Positions 1-8,680 of a stretch of 64,000 bases of DNA are shown here, piece by piece (position 1 is the first letter of the stretch; every line of letters starts with the position of its first letter). Location: NCBI RefSeq assembly GCF_021431965.1, contig NZ_CP090370.1:2108001-2172000 (forward strand), written 5' to 3'. The position numbers were made by a program, and so were the translations under genes. The DNA is from Erythrobacter sp. SDW2. GTDB taxonomy: Bacteria; Pseudomonadota; Alphaproteobacteria; Sphingomonadales; Sphingomonadaceae. The notes under the pieces are model-generated. The model searched no databases, was not told the DNA's origin, and saw only the letters and a list, made by a program, of their open reading frames with translations.

Positions 1-1373
1 TCCCGCAGATCATCGGCTTCAACCGCCTGATCGGCCTCGACGAGATGCAGTTCATGCGCGAGACCTGCGCGACCTACAAGCTGGGCATCGAATTCGTCGA
101 CTGGCTGCGGCCGGGGCATTCCTACGTCCATCCCTTCGGCTCGTTCGGGATCGACATGCTGGGGATCGAGTTCCAGCACTTCTGGCTGCGCGGCGCGTCG
201 CTAGGCGATCCGGCCAGCATCGACAGCTATTCGATCGCTGCCGTGGCAGGTAAGGCCGGCAAGTTCGGCTGGCCCCAGCCCGACAATCACAAGTCGCCGC
301 TCTCGCGGCTGTCCTATGCCTTCCAGTTCGACGCCGGACGCTATGCGCGCTTCCTGCGCGGCATGGCCGAAGCGCGAGGCGTCAGGCGCGTTGAGGGCAA
401 GGTCGTCGAAGTTGGGCAAGACGCTGAAACGGGGCACGTCACTGCCCTCACGCTCGACAATGGCACCACCCTCGCGGGCGAGCTGTTCATCGACTGCTCG
501 GGTTTCCGCTCGCTGCTGCTGGGCCAGACGCTGGGCATTCCCTTCACCGACTGGTCCAAATGGCTGCCGTGCGACGGCGCGGTGGCGATCCCGTGCGAGC
601 GGGGCGGGGCGCACGAGCCGCTGACCCGCTCGACCGCTCGTCCGGCCGGCTGGCAATGGCGCATTCCGCTGCAGCACCGCATCGGCAACGGGCACGTATT
701 CTCCTCGGCCTTCATGGAGCGCGAGGAGGCGACGGATATTCTGCTCGCCAATCTGGACGGAAAGCCTCTGGCCGATCCCAACAATCTCCGCTTCACGGCG
801 GGCCACCGGACCAAGGCCTGGGCCAAGAACGTCGTGGCACTGGGGCTGGCTGCAGGCTTCCTCGAGCCGCTGGAATCAACCTCGATCCACCTCGTCCAGT
901 CGGGCATCGCGCGGTTGATGTCGCTGTTCCCCGACACCGGTTTCAGCCAGGTCGAGATCGACCGCTTCAACCGGGAGACCGAGCAGGAGTATGTCGACAT
1001 CCGCGACTTCCTGCTGCTGCATTATTCTGCCACCGAGCGCGACGATTCCGAATTCTGGCGCTATTGCCGTAACCTCGAGCCGACCGACGGGTTAAAGGCG
1101 AAGCTGGAAATGTTCCGCAGTTCGGGCCGTATCTTCCGCGAAAACAACGAGCTTTTCACCGAGGCGAGCTGGCTCTCGGTCATGCTTGGCCAGGGGATCA
1201 AGCCGGAGGCCTACCACCCCGCCGCGGCGCTGCTTGATGAGCGGGAAACGCGCGACCGGCTGGGCCATATCCGCGAAGTCATTGCCAACACTGTCGCGCA
1301 ACTGCCGACGCAGGACGCGTTTCTGCGCCAGCGCGGCGGTGCCATTGCGCCCGGGGAACTCGCCACCACATGA
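1..1373 (+). CDS. Flavin-dependent tryptophan halogenase family protein (5' end cut by window edge)
   Basis: The reading frame is open from base 3 and runs through the first in-window ATG at 45, so the true start lies upstream and roughly 60 residues, including the GGGTAGW FAD-binding loop, are missing. Family hallmarks remain: the catalytic-lysine segment TYKLGI near base 78, the signature WQWRIP in the middle, and LEPLESTSI carrying the catalytic glutamate region. Known family members chlorinate or brominate aromatic substrates using FADH2, halide and O2. In Caulobacterales and sphingomonads many paralogues sit in TonB-receptor sugar loci and their substrate is unknown. The stop overlaps the next gene by 4 bp (ATGA), so the two are translationally coupled. 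Confidence 0.9.
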   Translation, partial: PQIIGFNRLIGLDEMQFMRETCATYKLGIEFVDWLRPGHSYVHPFGSFGIDMLGIEFQHFWLRGASLGDPASIDSYSIAAVAGKAGKFGWPQPDNHKSPLSRLSYAFQFDAGRYARFLRGMAEARGVRRVEGKVVEVGQDAETGHVTALTLDNGTTLAGELFIDCSGFRSLLLGQTLGIPFTDWSKWLPCDGAVAIPCERGGAHEPLTRSTARPAGWQWRIPLQHRIGNGHVFSSAFMEREEATDILLANLDGKPLADPNNLRFTAGHRTKAWAKNVVALGLAAGFLEPLESTSIHLVQSGIARLMSLFPDTGFSQVEIDRFNRETEQEYVDIRDFLLLHYSATERDDSEFWRYCRNLEPTDGLKAKLEMFRSSGRIFRENNELFTEASWLSVMLGQGIKPEAYHPAAALLDERETRDRLGHIREVIANTVAQLPTQDAFLRQRGGAIAPGELATT

Positions 1374-2386
1374 CGACGATCCCCGCTCCCGCGCCGATGA
1401 ACGAAGCCCCGGGTCCGGTCGATCCGGAGACTTTCGAGGCCATCCGCACTGCTGGTCGACCGATAGTCCTGCGCCGCCAGATCGCGGACTGGCCCGCAGT
1501 CGCCGCTGCGCAAGGGGGCGATGCGGCAATGGTTGCCTACCTGACTCGCGAGCCGACTGCGCGGCCCGTTGCAGCCATCGCCGCGGCGCCCACGGAAAAG
1601 GGCAGGTTCTTCTACACCCCCGATCTGACCCGGCTCAATTTCGTCCGCGGCAGTGGCCGCCTTGAGAGCTTTCTGGAAGACCTGCTGGGTGTCGCGACCA
1701 TACCCGATCCTCCCGCCATGGCGGTGCAATCGGAGGATATCTCCAGCCTCATTCCCGGTTTCGCTCGCGAAAATCGTCTCGGGCTTCTGCCCGATGTCTC
1801 GGCCAAGATCTGGATCGGCAACCGTATCCGGGTCGGGACACATTACGATGCCAAGGAGAACGTCGCGTGCTGTGTGGCCGGGCGCCGCCGCTTCACGATC
1901 TATCCGCCGGACCAGATTGCCGGACTTTACCCGGGCCCCTTCGAACTGACCCCCGCGGGCATCCCGGTCAGCATGGTCGATCCGATGGCGCCCGATCTCG
2001 AAAAATATCCGCGCTTTGCCGAGGCCGCTCGTCATGCCCAGGTCGCGACACTCGAGCCGGGCGATGCGCTCTATATCCCCTATGGCTGGTGGCACGGAGT
2101 GGAATCGCTCGATCCCGTCAGCATCTTGGTCAATTACTGGTGGACACCGGGGCAGCCCGACGGGATCGCCAGCCCTTACGAAGGATTGCTGCACGCGCTC
2201 ATGGCGTTCCGGCATTTGCCCGAGGATCAGCGCGCGATGTGGAAGGTGATGCTCGACTATTACGTCTTCGAAACAGCCGGCGACCCCTCAGCGCATCTGC
2301 CCGAGCACGCCAAGGGAATCCTCGGCCCTCCCACGCCCCGGCGCTTTGCACAGATGCGCGAAGCTATCCGGCAGGCGCTGCGCTAG
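1370..2386 (+). CDS. Cupin-8/JmjC-domain putative Fe(II)/2-oxoglutarate-dependent oxygenase
   Basis: 338 residues, coupled to the preceding halogenase by an ATGA overlap. The N-terminal 'VLRRQIADWPAV' segment is typical of cupin-8/JmjC proteins. An H-x-D pair (THYDAKENV) and a distal histidine (IPYGWWHGVES) form the expected Fe(II) facial triad on a double-stranded beta-helix, with an RRFTIYPPDQ strand between them. Family members hydroxylate proteins or small molecules in the cytosol. The pairing with a tryptophan halogenase recurs in alphaproteobacterial TonB-receptor loci, but the substrate is not known. It converges on the next minus-strand gene with a 1-bp gap. Confidence 0.85.
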   Translation: MTTIPAPAPMNEAPGPVDPETFEAIRTAGRPIVLRRQIADWPAVAAAQGGDAAMVAYLTREPTARPVAAIAAAPTEKGRFFYTPDLTRLNFVRGSGRLESFLEDLLGVATIPDPPAMAVQSEDISSLIPGFARENRLGLLPDVSAKIWIGNRIRVGTHYDAKENVACCVAGRRRFTIYPPDQIAGLYPGPFELTPAGIPVSMVDPMAPDLEKYPRFAEAARHAQVATLEPGDALYIPYGWWHGVESLDPVSILVNYWWTPGQPDGIASPYEGLLHALMAFRHLPEDQRAMWKVMLDYYVFETAGDPSAHLPEHAKGILGPPTPRRFAQMREAIRQALR

Positions 2387-2387
2387 C

Positions 2388-3839
2388 CTATAGCACCGAG
2401 CCGAGCCACTGCCTGTACAGCGGAGCAAAACCGACGGCTTGCTGCGACCGGGCGGCAAACTCGGCTCTCGCCCTGTCCTCCGATGCCGGGTCGGCGGCTT
2501 GCGCAGCGGTCGACAGGCCCGGCGTGAAGCCCAGCGCCACCATGAGGGCGAATTGCTCTTGCAGTGCCAGCGGGCTTTCTTCGCGGAAAGGAATGCGTCC
2601 GCGCCTGGCAAACTGGTCGAGCACCTCCGCCAGCCTTCCGGGCAACGGCAATTCACCGAACATTGCCCGCCCGAGCGGCGAGGCGAAATGCAGCGCAAGA
2701 ACCTCGTGCACGCCCTCCATCATCAGCACCGAACGGCGGTTGTACTCCGCTCGCTCGAGCGGTTCGATGCTTTGGCCGGGAAGCATGTCCAGCAGCAGCG
2801 CCAGTTGGCGATGGGCGAGGTCCAGGTGATAGGGTCCGAGCGGTTCGAACCGCGCCGCCGCATCGCCCAGCGCCACAACATTGCCGAGCCATGGCCGCGC
2901 CGCCCTTCCCGGTACCAGCGAAACCACCGCAGCGGCCGGGCAACCCAGTTGCGACAGCGCTGCGCTGCGATCCATTCCAGCAGGTGCGCCGAAGGTCCGA
3001 TAGAGCCCGTCGCGCCCGGCGATTTCGGTCAGCCAGCCGCCCGGTACGAGCGTCACCCGGTCTTCCAGCACAGCCATGGGCGCGCCGGGCTGGCCGAGAT
3101 AGACCTGCCGCGTGGGCAGCGTCGCCGACCAGTCGACCGGATCGAATTCGGGATGCGAGGCGAGCAGGCTAGCCTGGGGGCCGCTGCAATCGACAAACAG
3201 ATCGGCTTCGATCTGCCCCTGCCCGGCAATGCCCACCCCGCGAACCAGACCGTCGGCGCCCACATCGACATTCTCGATCGCGCCCTCGATGTAGTTCACG
3301 CCGAGCGCTTGCGCCTGCTCGACCAGCAAGGCGCGATAGGCACCGGGGTTCCAGCGCAGCGCGTAGTCGACGTCCGAAATCGGGGTCAGCTGGTCAGGCG
3401 GTGGCGGCGCGAACCTGCCTGCATTGGCAAGGGCTTCGGCCAGCGAGCCGGTCGGTCGCGCTCCGCCGCTGTGTTGCCGTCCGCCGCCCCAATCGCGGAC
3501 AAAGGCGGTCTTGAGCGCGGGGTCGAGCGTTTCGCCATAGGACAGCACTCCGCCCTGCCCCTCCCCACCCCACCCGATCAGGCGCGTGACGAGCCGGTGG
3601 CTGCCCCCGGCGCGAAGGACGAGGGCGCCTTCGTCGATCCCCAGCCGGTCGTGCAGCTTGTTCGTAAACGGTAGCGCCGTGGGTGACCTGTCTGCGAACG
3701 ACGCCGGCGAAGGTGCCTGTGCGATGACGACCACCTGGCACCCCGGTAACGCGCGCCCGAGCGCCACAGCTGCCAGCACGCCCAGCTGTCCGCCGCCCGC
3801 AATGACGATACGGCGCAAGGGCTCGCGCGGATTGCTCAC
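2388..3839 (-). CDS. Divergent tryptophan-halogenase-like flavoprotein, catalytic motifs lost
   Basis: 483 residues with the overall fold of tryptophan halogenases: an N-terminal GGGQLG dinucleotide-binding loop, an FVDCSGP segment and the late NVVALGDAA segment. Each position tied to halogenation looks changed. The FKLGIDF lysine segment aligns with HRLVTRL, the WxWxIP signature is replaced by a GWLTEIAG stretch, and LEPLESTSI becomes FEPLGPYHL. FAD binding therefore seems kept while halogenation is unlikely. It could be a partner subunit of its upstream paralogue or a different monooxygenase. It is last in the minus-strand operon permease-halogenase-this gene, overlapping its neighbour by 4 bp. 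Confidence 0.75.
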   Translation of the reverse strand: MSNPREPLRRIVIAGGGQLGVLAAVALGRALPGCQVVVIAQAPSPASFADRSPTALPFTNKLHDRLGIDEGALVLRAGGSHRLVTRLIGWGGEGQGGVLSYGETLDPALKTAFVRDWGGGRQHSGGARPTGSLAEALANAGRFAPPPPDQLTPISDVDYALRWNPGAYRALLVEQAQALGVNYIEGAIENVDVGADGLVRGVGIAGQGQIEADLFVDCSGPQASLLASHPEFDPVDWSATLPTRQVYLGQPGAPMAVLEDRVTLVPGGWLTEIAGRDGLYRTFGAPAGMDRSAALSQLGCPAAAVVSLVPGRAARPWLGNVVALGDAAARFEPLGPYHLDLAHRQLALLLDMLPGQSIEPLERAEYNRRSVLMMEGVHEVLALHFASPLGRAMFGELPLPGRLAEVLDQFARRGRIPFREESPLALQEQFALMVALGFTPGLSTAAQAADPASEDRARAEFAARSQQAVGFAPLYRQWLGSVL

Positions 3840-5359
3840 GCCGCCTCGGCGATGCGAGCCGCCTCGCGGGTGAGGTAATCCACGTGGCGCGGCATAGTGG
3901 CGACTTCCTGCCGGATCGCGTTGGTCAGGCCCCTCGCCGCCCGCGCCAATTGCTGCGGATTACCCAGCGCCGGGCGCGGATCATACGCTTCGGGCAGCAT
4001 TCCCTGCCCGACATACACCGCGATCCAGCTGGCATCGTAAAACAGCCCGTCGGAGTACTTCTCGATCCGCCCGGCCTTGCGCCACAGCTCCAGCTTATCG
4101 GCCAGACTGTCGGGGACGGTCATGGTGCGAACGTGGTTCCAGAACTCGGAATCGTCGCGGGTGGTGGCGTGGTAATGCAGGATGAGGAAATCGCGCACCC
4201 GGTCGTATTCCATGTCGACCAGCCGGTTGAACTCGTCGCGGTCGCGCGGGTCGATGGCGCCGCCCAGCGGAAACAGTTCAATCAGATAGGTGATTGCCAT
4301 CTGCGCGAGATAGATCGACGTGGATTCAAGCGGTTCGAGGAAACCGCTCGCCAGCCCGACACCGATGACATTGTGGCTCCAGGATTGCTTGCGCCGACCA
4401 GGACGGAAACGCAGGATGCGTGGATCGGCCAGCGGCTCGCCTTCGGCAGCGGCACGGATTGCATCGCACGCCGCCTCCTCGCTCAGATGCGCGCTGGAGA
4501 AGACATAGCCATTGCCCATGCGGTGCTGCAGCGGGATCTGCCAGCGCCATCCGGCGGGCATGGCCGTGGCGGTGGTATAGGGGCGAAGATCCTCGGTCGC
4601 GTGGGTGCAGGGCATCGCGGCAGCGCGGTCGCAGGGCAGCCAGTGGCTCCAGTCCTCCCAGTCGACATCGAGTTCCTGGCCCAGCAGGATGGAACGGAAA
4701 CCCGAGCAATCGACGAACAGGTTGCCCTCGATCCGCCGCCCGTCCTGCAGCACCAACGCGGTGACTTCGCCACTCTCGCCGTCGCGCTCGACCGAGGTGA
4801 CGATCCCCTCGTGCCGTTCGACGCCGATCCCGATGCCGAACTCGCGCACGAACGGCCCGAACAGCGTCGCGTCGAACTGGTAGGCATAGCCGTAAGTCGA
4901 CGCGAGCGTGTCATCCTGTGCCGGGGGCTTGAACCGGTTGGCCAGCGCCGCCTGCACCGCCAGCGAGTAATCGCCCAGCGGGCCGCCCAGTCCATGCCGC
5001 TGCAACTCCAGCCAGTAGTGATGGAACCCGACCCCGTGCAGCTCCTCGCCGAAGGAACCGAAGGGGTGAATGAAGCTCTCGCCGATGCGGCCGAAATCGC
5101 GGAAGTCGATCCCCAACTTGAAGGTTGCGTGGGTCGCCTTCATGAAACTGGCTTCGTCGATGCCGAGCTTTTCGACGAAGCCGCGGATATGCGGCAACGT
5201 CGCCTCGCCCACTCCGACAATGCCGATATCCTCGCTCTCGACCAGCTGAACGCTGGCGAGACCGGGCAGCAGCTTCGCAATCCCGGCCGCCGTCATCCAG
5301 CCCGCCGTGCCGCCGCCCAGGACGACGACACGGAAAGACGTGGGACGATCTTCGCTCAT
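3836..5359 (-). CDS. Flavin-dependent tryptophan halogenase family protein
   Basis: 507 residues from the ATG at 5359, the usual length. Longer upstream starts were rejected because they would read into the permease gene. It shows GGGTAGW at the N-terminus (FAD loop), ATFKLGID with the catalytic lysine, WRWQIP in the middle and LEPLESTSI with the catalytic glutamate, so the halogenase machinery appears intact. It would need FADH2 from a separate flavin reductase, which is not encoded nearby. It lies 16 bp behind the sugar permease and overlaps the degenerate paralogue downstream by 4 bp, so it is probably co-regulated with sugar uptake. The physiological substrate is unknown. Confidence 0.9.
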   Translation of the reverse strand: MSEDRPTSFRVVVLGGGTAGWMTAAGIAKLLPGLASVQLVESEDIGIVGVGEATLPHIRGFVEKLGIDEASFMKATHATFKLGIDFRDFGRIGESFIHPFGSFGEELHGVGFHHYWLELQRHGLGGPLGDYSLAVQAALANRFKPPAQDDTLASTYGYAYQFDATLFGPFVREFGIGIGVERHEGIVTSVERDGESGEVTALVLQDGRRIEGNLFVDCSGFRSILLGQELDVDWEDWSHWLPCDRAAAMPCTHATEDLRPYTTATAMPAGWRWQIPLQHRMGNGYVFSSAHLSEEAACDAIRAAAEGEPLADPRILRFRPGRRKQSWSHNVIGVGLASGFLEPLESTSIYLAQMAITYLIELFPLGGAIDPRDRDEFNRLVDMEYDRVRDFLILHYHATTRDDSEFWNHVRTMTVPDSLADKLELWRKAGRIEKYSDGLFYDASWIAVYVGQGMLPEAYDPRPALGNPQQLARAARGLTNAIRQEVATMPRHVDYLTREAARIAEAA

Positions 5360-5375
5360 TCCATGAAGCCCGCGC

Positions 5376-6794
5376 TCAACCTTCCATTTCCTCAAGCTCC
5401 TTGCCCTTGGTTTCGACGATGAAACGCTGGACCAGGAAGAAGCTGATGACCGCGCAGACGGCATAGAAGCTGTAGCTGGCGGCAAGGCCGATCCCGGCGG
5501 CCATCACCGGGAAGCTCTGGGCGATGAGGTAGTTGGCGAACCACTGGAAGAAACCGGCCACCGCCAGTGCCGAACCACGGATCTGGTTGGGGAACATCTC
5601 GGCCAGCATGACCCACATCACCGGACCCCAGCTGACGTTGAAGAAGATGACATAGAGGTTCGCCGCCACCACCGCGATGGTCCCGAGCGATGGCGACAGG
5701 ACAAGGTTGCCCGCCGCGTCGAGTCCGCCCTGGCTAAAGACATAGACCATCACGAACAGCGTTGCCGCCATCCCGGCCGAACCGATCAGGAGCAAGGGCT
5801 TGCGCCCGATCTTGTCGATCACGGCGATGGTGATGAAACAGGCGGCGATCGACACCGCGCCGGAAACGATGTTGATCAGCAGGCTGTCGTTTTCGGTAAA
5901 GCCGGCCAATTGCCACAGCGTCGCGCCGTAGTAGAAAATGACATTGATGCCGACGAGCTGCTGGAACACCGCCAGCATGATCCCGACCCACACGATCGGC
6001 CGCATCCCGAGGAATCCCTTGGTCCCGGCCGGGGCGAGCACATCGCTCAGGCGCGGACGGTGATCGAGAGAGAAGCTGTCGCCGATTTCCTTGAGCTTGG
6101 CCTTGGCTTCAGCTTCCCCGAACAGCCGGGTCAGCACGCTACCAGCCTCTACGTTGCGCCCCTTCGAGACGAGGTAACGCGGGCTCTCCGGAATGAAGAA
6201 CAGCGCCACCAGGAACACCGCCGCCGGGACTGCCTGCATCAGGTACATCCAGCGCCAGGCCTCGATCCCGCCCCAAAACGCGGCGGTTGAATCGCCTGCC
6301 GCTGCAGCGAGGAAGTAGTTGACGAGGAAGGCCAGCGTCAGGCCGGTGATGATCATGATCTGCTGGACCGTGGTCATCCGCCCGCGAATGTTGGCAGGGG
6401 CAACTTCGGCGATATAGGCAGGCGACAGCACGCTCGCCGCGCCGACCGCTATGCCTCCGGCCAGACGGGCGATAACGAACAGCATGTGGTCCGCGGTCAG
6501 CCCCTGGACCAACGCGCCGACAAGGAACAGCACCGCGGCAATCCGCATGACATTGCGCCGCCCCATCTGGTCCGCCAGTGTGCCGGCGAAAAAGGCGCCG
6601 ATGAAGCAGCCGATCAGCAGTGACCCGACGGTAAAGCCAAGCCCGCCTTCACTCAAGGCAAAGGCCGCCTTGAGGCCAGGCTGGGTGCCGTTGACGGCCC
6701 CGCTATCGTAACCAAACAGCAAACCGCCAATCGTTGCGACCGCCACGATTGCCGAAATCAGGGCCATGTTCTGGCCGCCACGCGTGTTGTCCAC
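5376..6794 (-). CDS. MFS sugar porter (sugar:proton symporter)
   Basis: About 472 residues with twelve hydrophobic segments. Sugar-porter signatures are present: GYDSGAVNG after TM1, DQMGRR and DKIGRKP in the two cytoplasmic loops, PESPRYL before the central loop, and QQLVGINVIFYYG in TM7, which lines the sugar site. I chose the GTG at 6794 because a strong GGGGGAGAG ribosome-binding site precedes it; an in-frame ATG at 6767 is the alternative. It imports a mono- or disaccharide across the inner membrane. It heads an operon with two halogenase-family genes and lies behind a LacI-type operator. Confidence 0.92.
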   Translation of the reverse strand: MDNTRGGQNMALISAIVAVATIGGLLFGYDSGAVNGTQPGLKAAFALSEGGLGFTVGSLLIGCFIGAFFAGTLADQMGRRNVMRIAAVLFLVGALVQGLTADHMLFVIARLAGGIAVGAASVLSPAYIAEVAPANIRGRMTTVQQIMIITGLTLAFLVNYFLAAAAGDSTAAFWGGIEAWRWMYLMQAVPAAVFLVALFFIPESPRYLVSKGRNVEAGSVLTRLFGEAEAKAKLKEIGDSFSLDHRPRLSDVLAPAGTKGFLGMRPIVWVGIMLAVFQQLVGINVIFYYGATLWQLAGFTENDSLLINIVSGAVSIAACFITIAVIDKIGRKPLLLIGSAGMAATLFVMVYVFSQGGLDAAGNLVLSPSLGTIAVVAANLYVIFFNVSWGPVMWVMLAEMFPNQIRGSALAVAGFFQWFANYLIAQSFPVMAAGIGLAASYSFYAVCAVISFFLVQRFIVETKGKELEEMEG

Positions 6795-6839
6795 TTCCGC
6801 TCTCCCCCTGGTCGCAAGGTTGCAACCATCCACTTTTAT

Positions 6840-6851
6840 GGTAGCGCTACC
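6840..6851. promoter_or_regulatory. LacI-family operator palindrome
   Basis: The 12-bp perfect palindrome GGTAGCGCTACC has the CG-centred form typical of LacI/GalR-family operators in alphaproteobacterial and xanthomonad sugar loci. It lies between the divergent starts of the sugar permease (46 bp away) and the ketoglutarate-semialdehyde dehydrogenase (72 bp away), so one repressor could control both. The regulator gene is not in this window. Confidence 0.75.
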
Positions 6852-6922
6852 TTTCACCGAATTCGGCGCAAAGGCAAGGGGCCTTTTCGCATCTTGAACA
6901 GCCACGTGGAAAGGAAAATCGG

Positions 6923-8485
6923 ATGCTGCACGGCAAGAACCTTGTTGCAGGTGAATGGCGCGAGGGGGCAGGAAACTATCTCGCCAAGGCAGCGGCAGAC
7001 GGGCGCCAGCTTGATCCCCCCTTCCAGCAGGCAACACCGGACGATGTCGCCGACGCCTGCGCCGCTGCTGCTGCAGCCCAGCCCGTCTATGCCGCCTTGC
7101 CCCTGTCCGAGCGGGCCGCCTTCCTGCGCCTGGCCGCCGACAAGATCGACGCCCTGGGCGATTCGCTGACCCAGCGCGCCATGCTCGAAAGCGGCCTTGC
7201 CGAAGCGCGCCTCACTGGCGAACGCGGCCGCACCGTGGGACAGCTTCGCCTGTTCGCGGGCGAGGTCGAGAACGGCGCATGGCAAGGCCTCCGGATCGAC
7301 CACGCCGATCCGGCTCGCAACCCGCCAAAGCCGGATTTGCGGATGCGCAGGATTCCGCTCGGCCCGGTGGCGGTGTTCGGCGCGAGCAATTTCCCCCTCG
7401 CCTTCTCGGTCGCAGGTGGCGACACCGCCTCCGCGCTCGCGGCGGGTTGCTGTGTGGTGGTGAAGGGTCATCCCGCCCACCCCGGAACCTCGGAACTGGT
7501 AGCCGGCGCTATCGCTGAAGCAATCAAGGAGGCGGGCCTGCCCGGCGGCGTCTTCTCCCTGCTTGGCGGGACCGATTACGAACTGGGTGAGGCATTGGTA
7601 AAAGACCCGCGCATTGCCGCCGTCGGCTTCACCGGTTCGCGCGCGGGAGGCCTGGCACTGATGCAGCACGCTGCTTCACGCCCCGTCCCGATCCCGGTTT
7701 ATGCCGAGATGAGCAGCATCAATCCGGTCGTCCTGATGCCGGCCCGGCTCGGTGGCGCGGCCGAGGAGTTGGCGACAGCCTATGTCGCCTCGCTCTCACT
7801 CGGTGCGGGTCAGTTCTGCACCAATCCGGGCATCGTGCTGGCGGCGGAAGGTGAAGCGCTCGATCGATTCCTCGAATCCACCGCCGCAGCGCTGGCACCG
7901 CTCCCCGCACAGACCATGCTGACGGCCGGTATCCATGCCGCTTTCGACAGCGGCACGGCAATGCTTGCCTCCCTCACCGGTGCGCAACTGGTGGGCTTGG
8001 GCAGCGAACCGAACGAAAGGTGCGGCCGCGCACAGGTCTATGCCGTCAGCGGCGCGGACTTTCGCCGCGATGCGGCGTTCCAACAAGAGATTTTCGGCCC
8101 AAGCTCGATCGTCGTGTGCTGCGCCGATCTCGCGGAGATCGCCGAGATCCTGCAAGCCATGGAGGGCCAGTTGACAGTGACCTTGCACATGGACACCGCC
8201 GACCATGCAGAAGCCGCCATACTGCTTCCGATCCTCGAACAGCGCGCCGGACGTATCATCGCCAATGGCTGGCCGACCGGCGTCGAAGTGACACACGCGA
8301 TGGTTCATGGCGGCCCCTTCCCGGCGACCTCCGATGGCCGTTCGACCTCGGTCGGTACGCTCGCCATCGACAGATTCCTGCGCCCGGTAAGCTACCAGGA
8401 CATGCCAGCGGCACTTTTACCCGAGGTCTTGCTCGACGGGAAAAGCCCGGTCGTGCGGCGGGTCGACGGCACATTTGTCTGTTGA
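6923..8485 (+). CDS. 2,5-dioxovalerate (alpha-ketoglutarate semialdehyde) dehydrogenase
   Basis: 520 residues, the length of KGSADH-type aldehyde dehydrogenases. The fold markers FGASNFPLAFS and FTGSRAGG are present. Catalytic Cys299 lies in GQFCTNPG and general-base Glu262 in EMSSINPV. The enzyme oxidises 2,5-dioxopentanoate to 2-oxoglutarate with NAD(P)+, the last step of the non-phosphorylative pentose and hexarate/uronate routes. A GGAAAGGAAA ribosome-binding site precedes the ATG. Its divergence from a sugar permease across a LacI-type operator supports a pentose or sugar-acid pathway, but no dehydratase or aldolase of that pathway is in view. Confidence 0.88.
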   Translation: MLHGKNLVAGEWREGAGNYLAKAAADGRQLDPPFQQATPDDVADACAAAAAAQPVYAALPLSERAAFLRLAADKIDALGDSLTQRAMLESGLAEARLTGERGRTVGQLRLFAGEVENGAWQGLRIDHADPARNPPKPDLRMRRIPLGPVAVFGASNFPLAFSVAGGDTASALAAGCCVVVKGHPAHPGTSELVAGAIAEAIKEAGLPGGVFSLLGGTDYELGEALVKDPRIAAVGFTGSRAGGLALMQHAASRPVPIPVYAEMSSINPVVLMPARLGGAAEELATAYVASLSLGAGQFCTNPGIVLAAEGEALDRFLESTAAALAPLPAQTMLTAGIHAAFDSGTAMLASLTGAQLVGLGSEPNERCGRAQVYAVSGADFRRDAAFQQEIFGPSSIVVCCADLAEIAEILQAMEGQLTVTLHMDTADHAEAAILLPILEQRAGRIIANGWPTGVEVTHAMVHGGPFPATSDGRSTSVGTLAIDRFLRPVSYQDMPAALLPEVLLDGKSPVVRRVDGTFVC

Positions 8486-8509
8486 GAAGGCCGCGCGAAC
8501 GCCAGGCCA

Positions 8510-8586
8510 TGGTAGCGGAGGAGGGACTCGAACCCCCGACACGCGGATTATGATTCCGCTGCTCTAACCACCTGAGCTACTCCGCC
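8510..8586 (-). tRNA. tRNA-Met (anticodon CAT)
   Basis: A 77-nt cloverleaf reads on the minus strand. The acceptor stem GGCGGAG pairs with CTCCGCT (one G-U pair), the D arm is TAGCTCAGGTGGTTAGAGC, the 5-bp anticodon stem GCGGA/TCCGC encloses loop ATCATAA with anticodon CAT, and the T arm is GGGGGTTCGAGTCCC. A73 and CCA are encoded. An elongator tRNA-Met is more likely than lysidine-modified tRNA-Ile2, which also carries CAT. Confidence 0.95.
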
Positions 8587-8680
8587 GTACCAAAGTCGCC
8601 CTTGGAGGCATCTGCCAGGCGCATCGACCCTCGGCAGGCGGCGCATTTAGGGCCGGGAATTGCCCCGGTCAACCCGCCAT

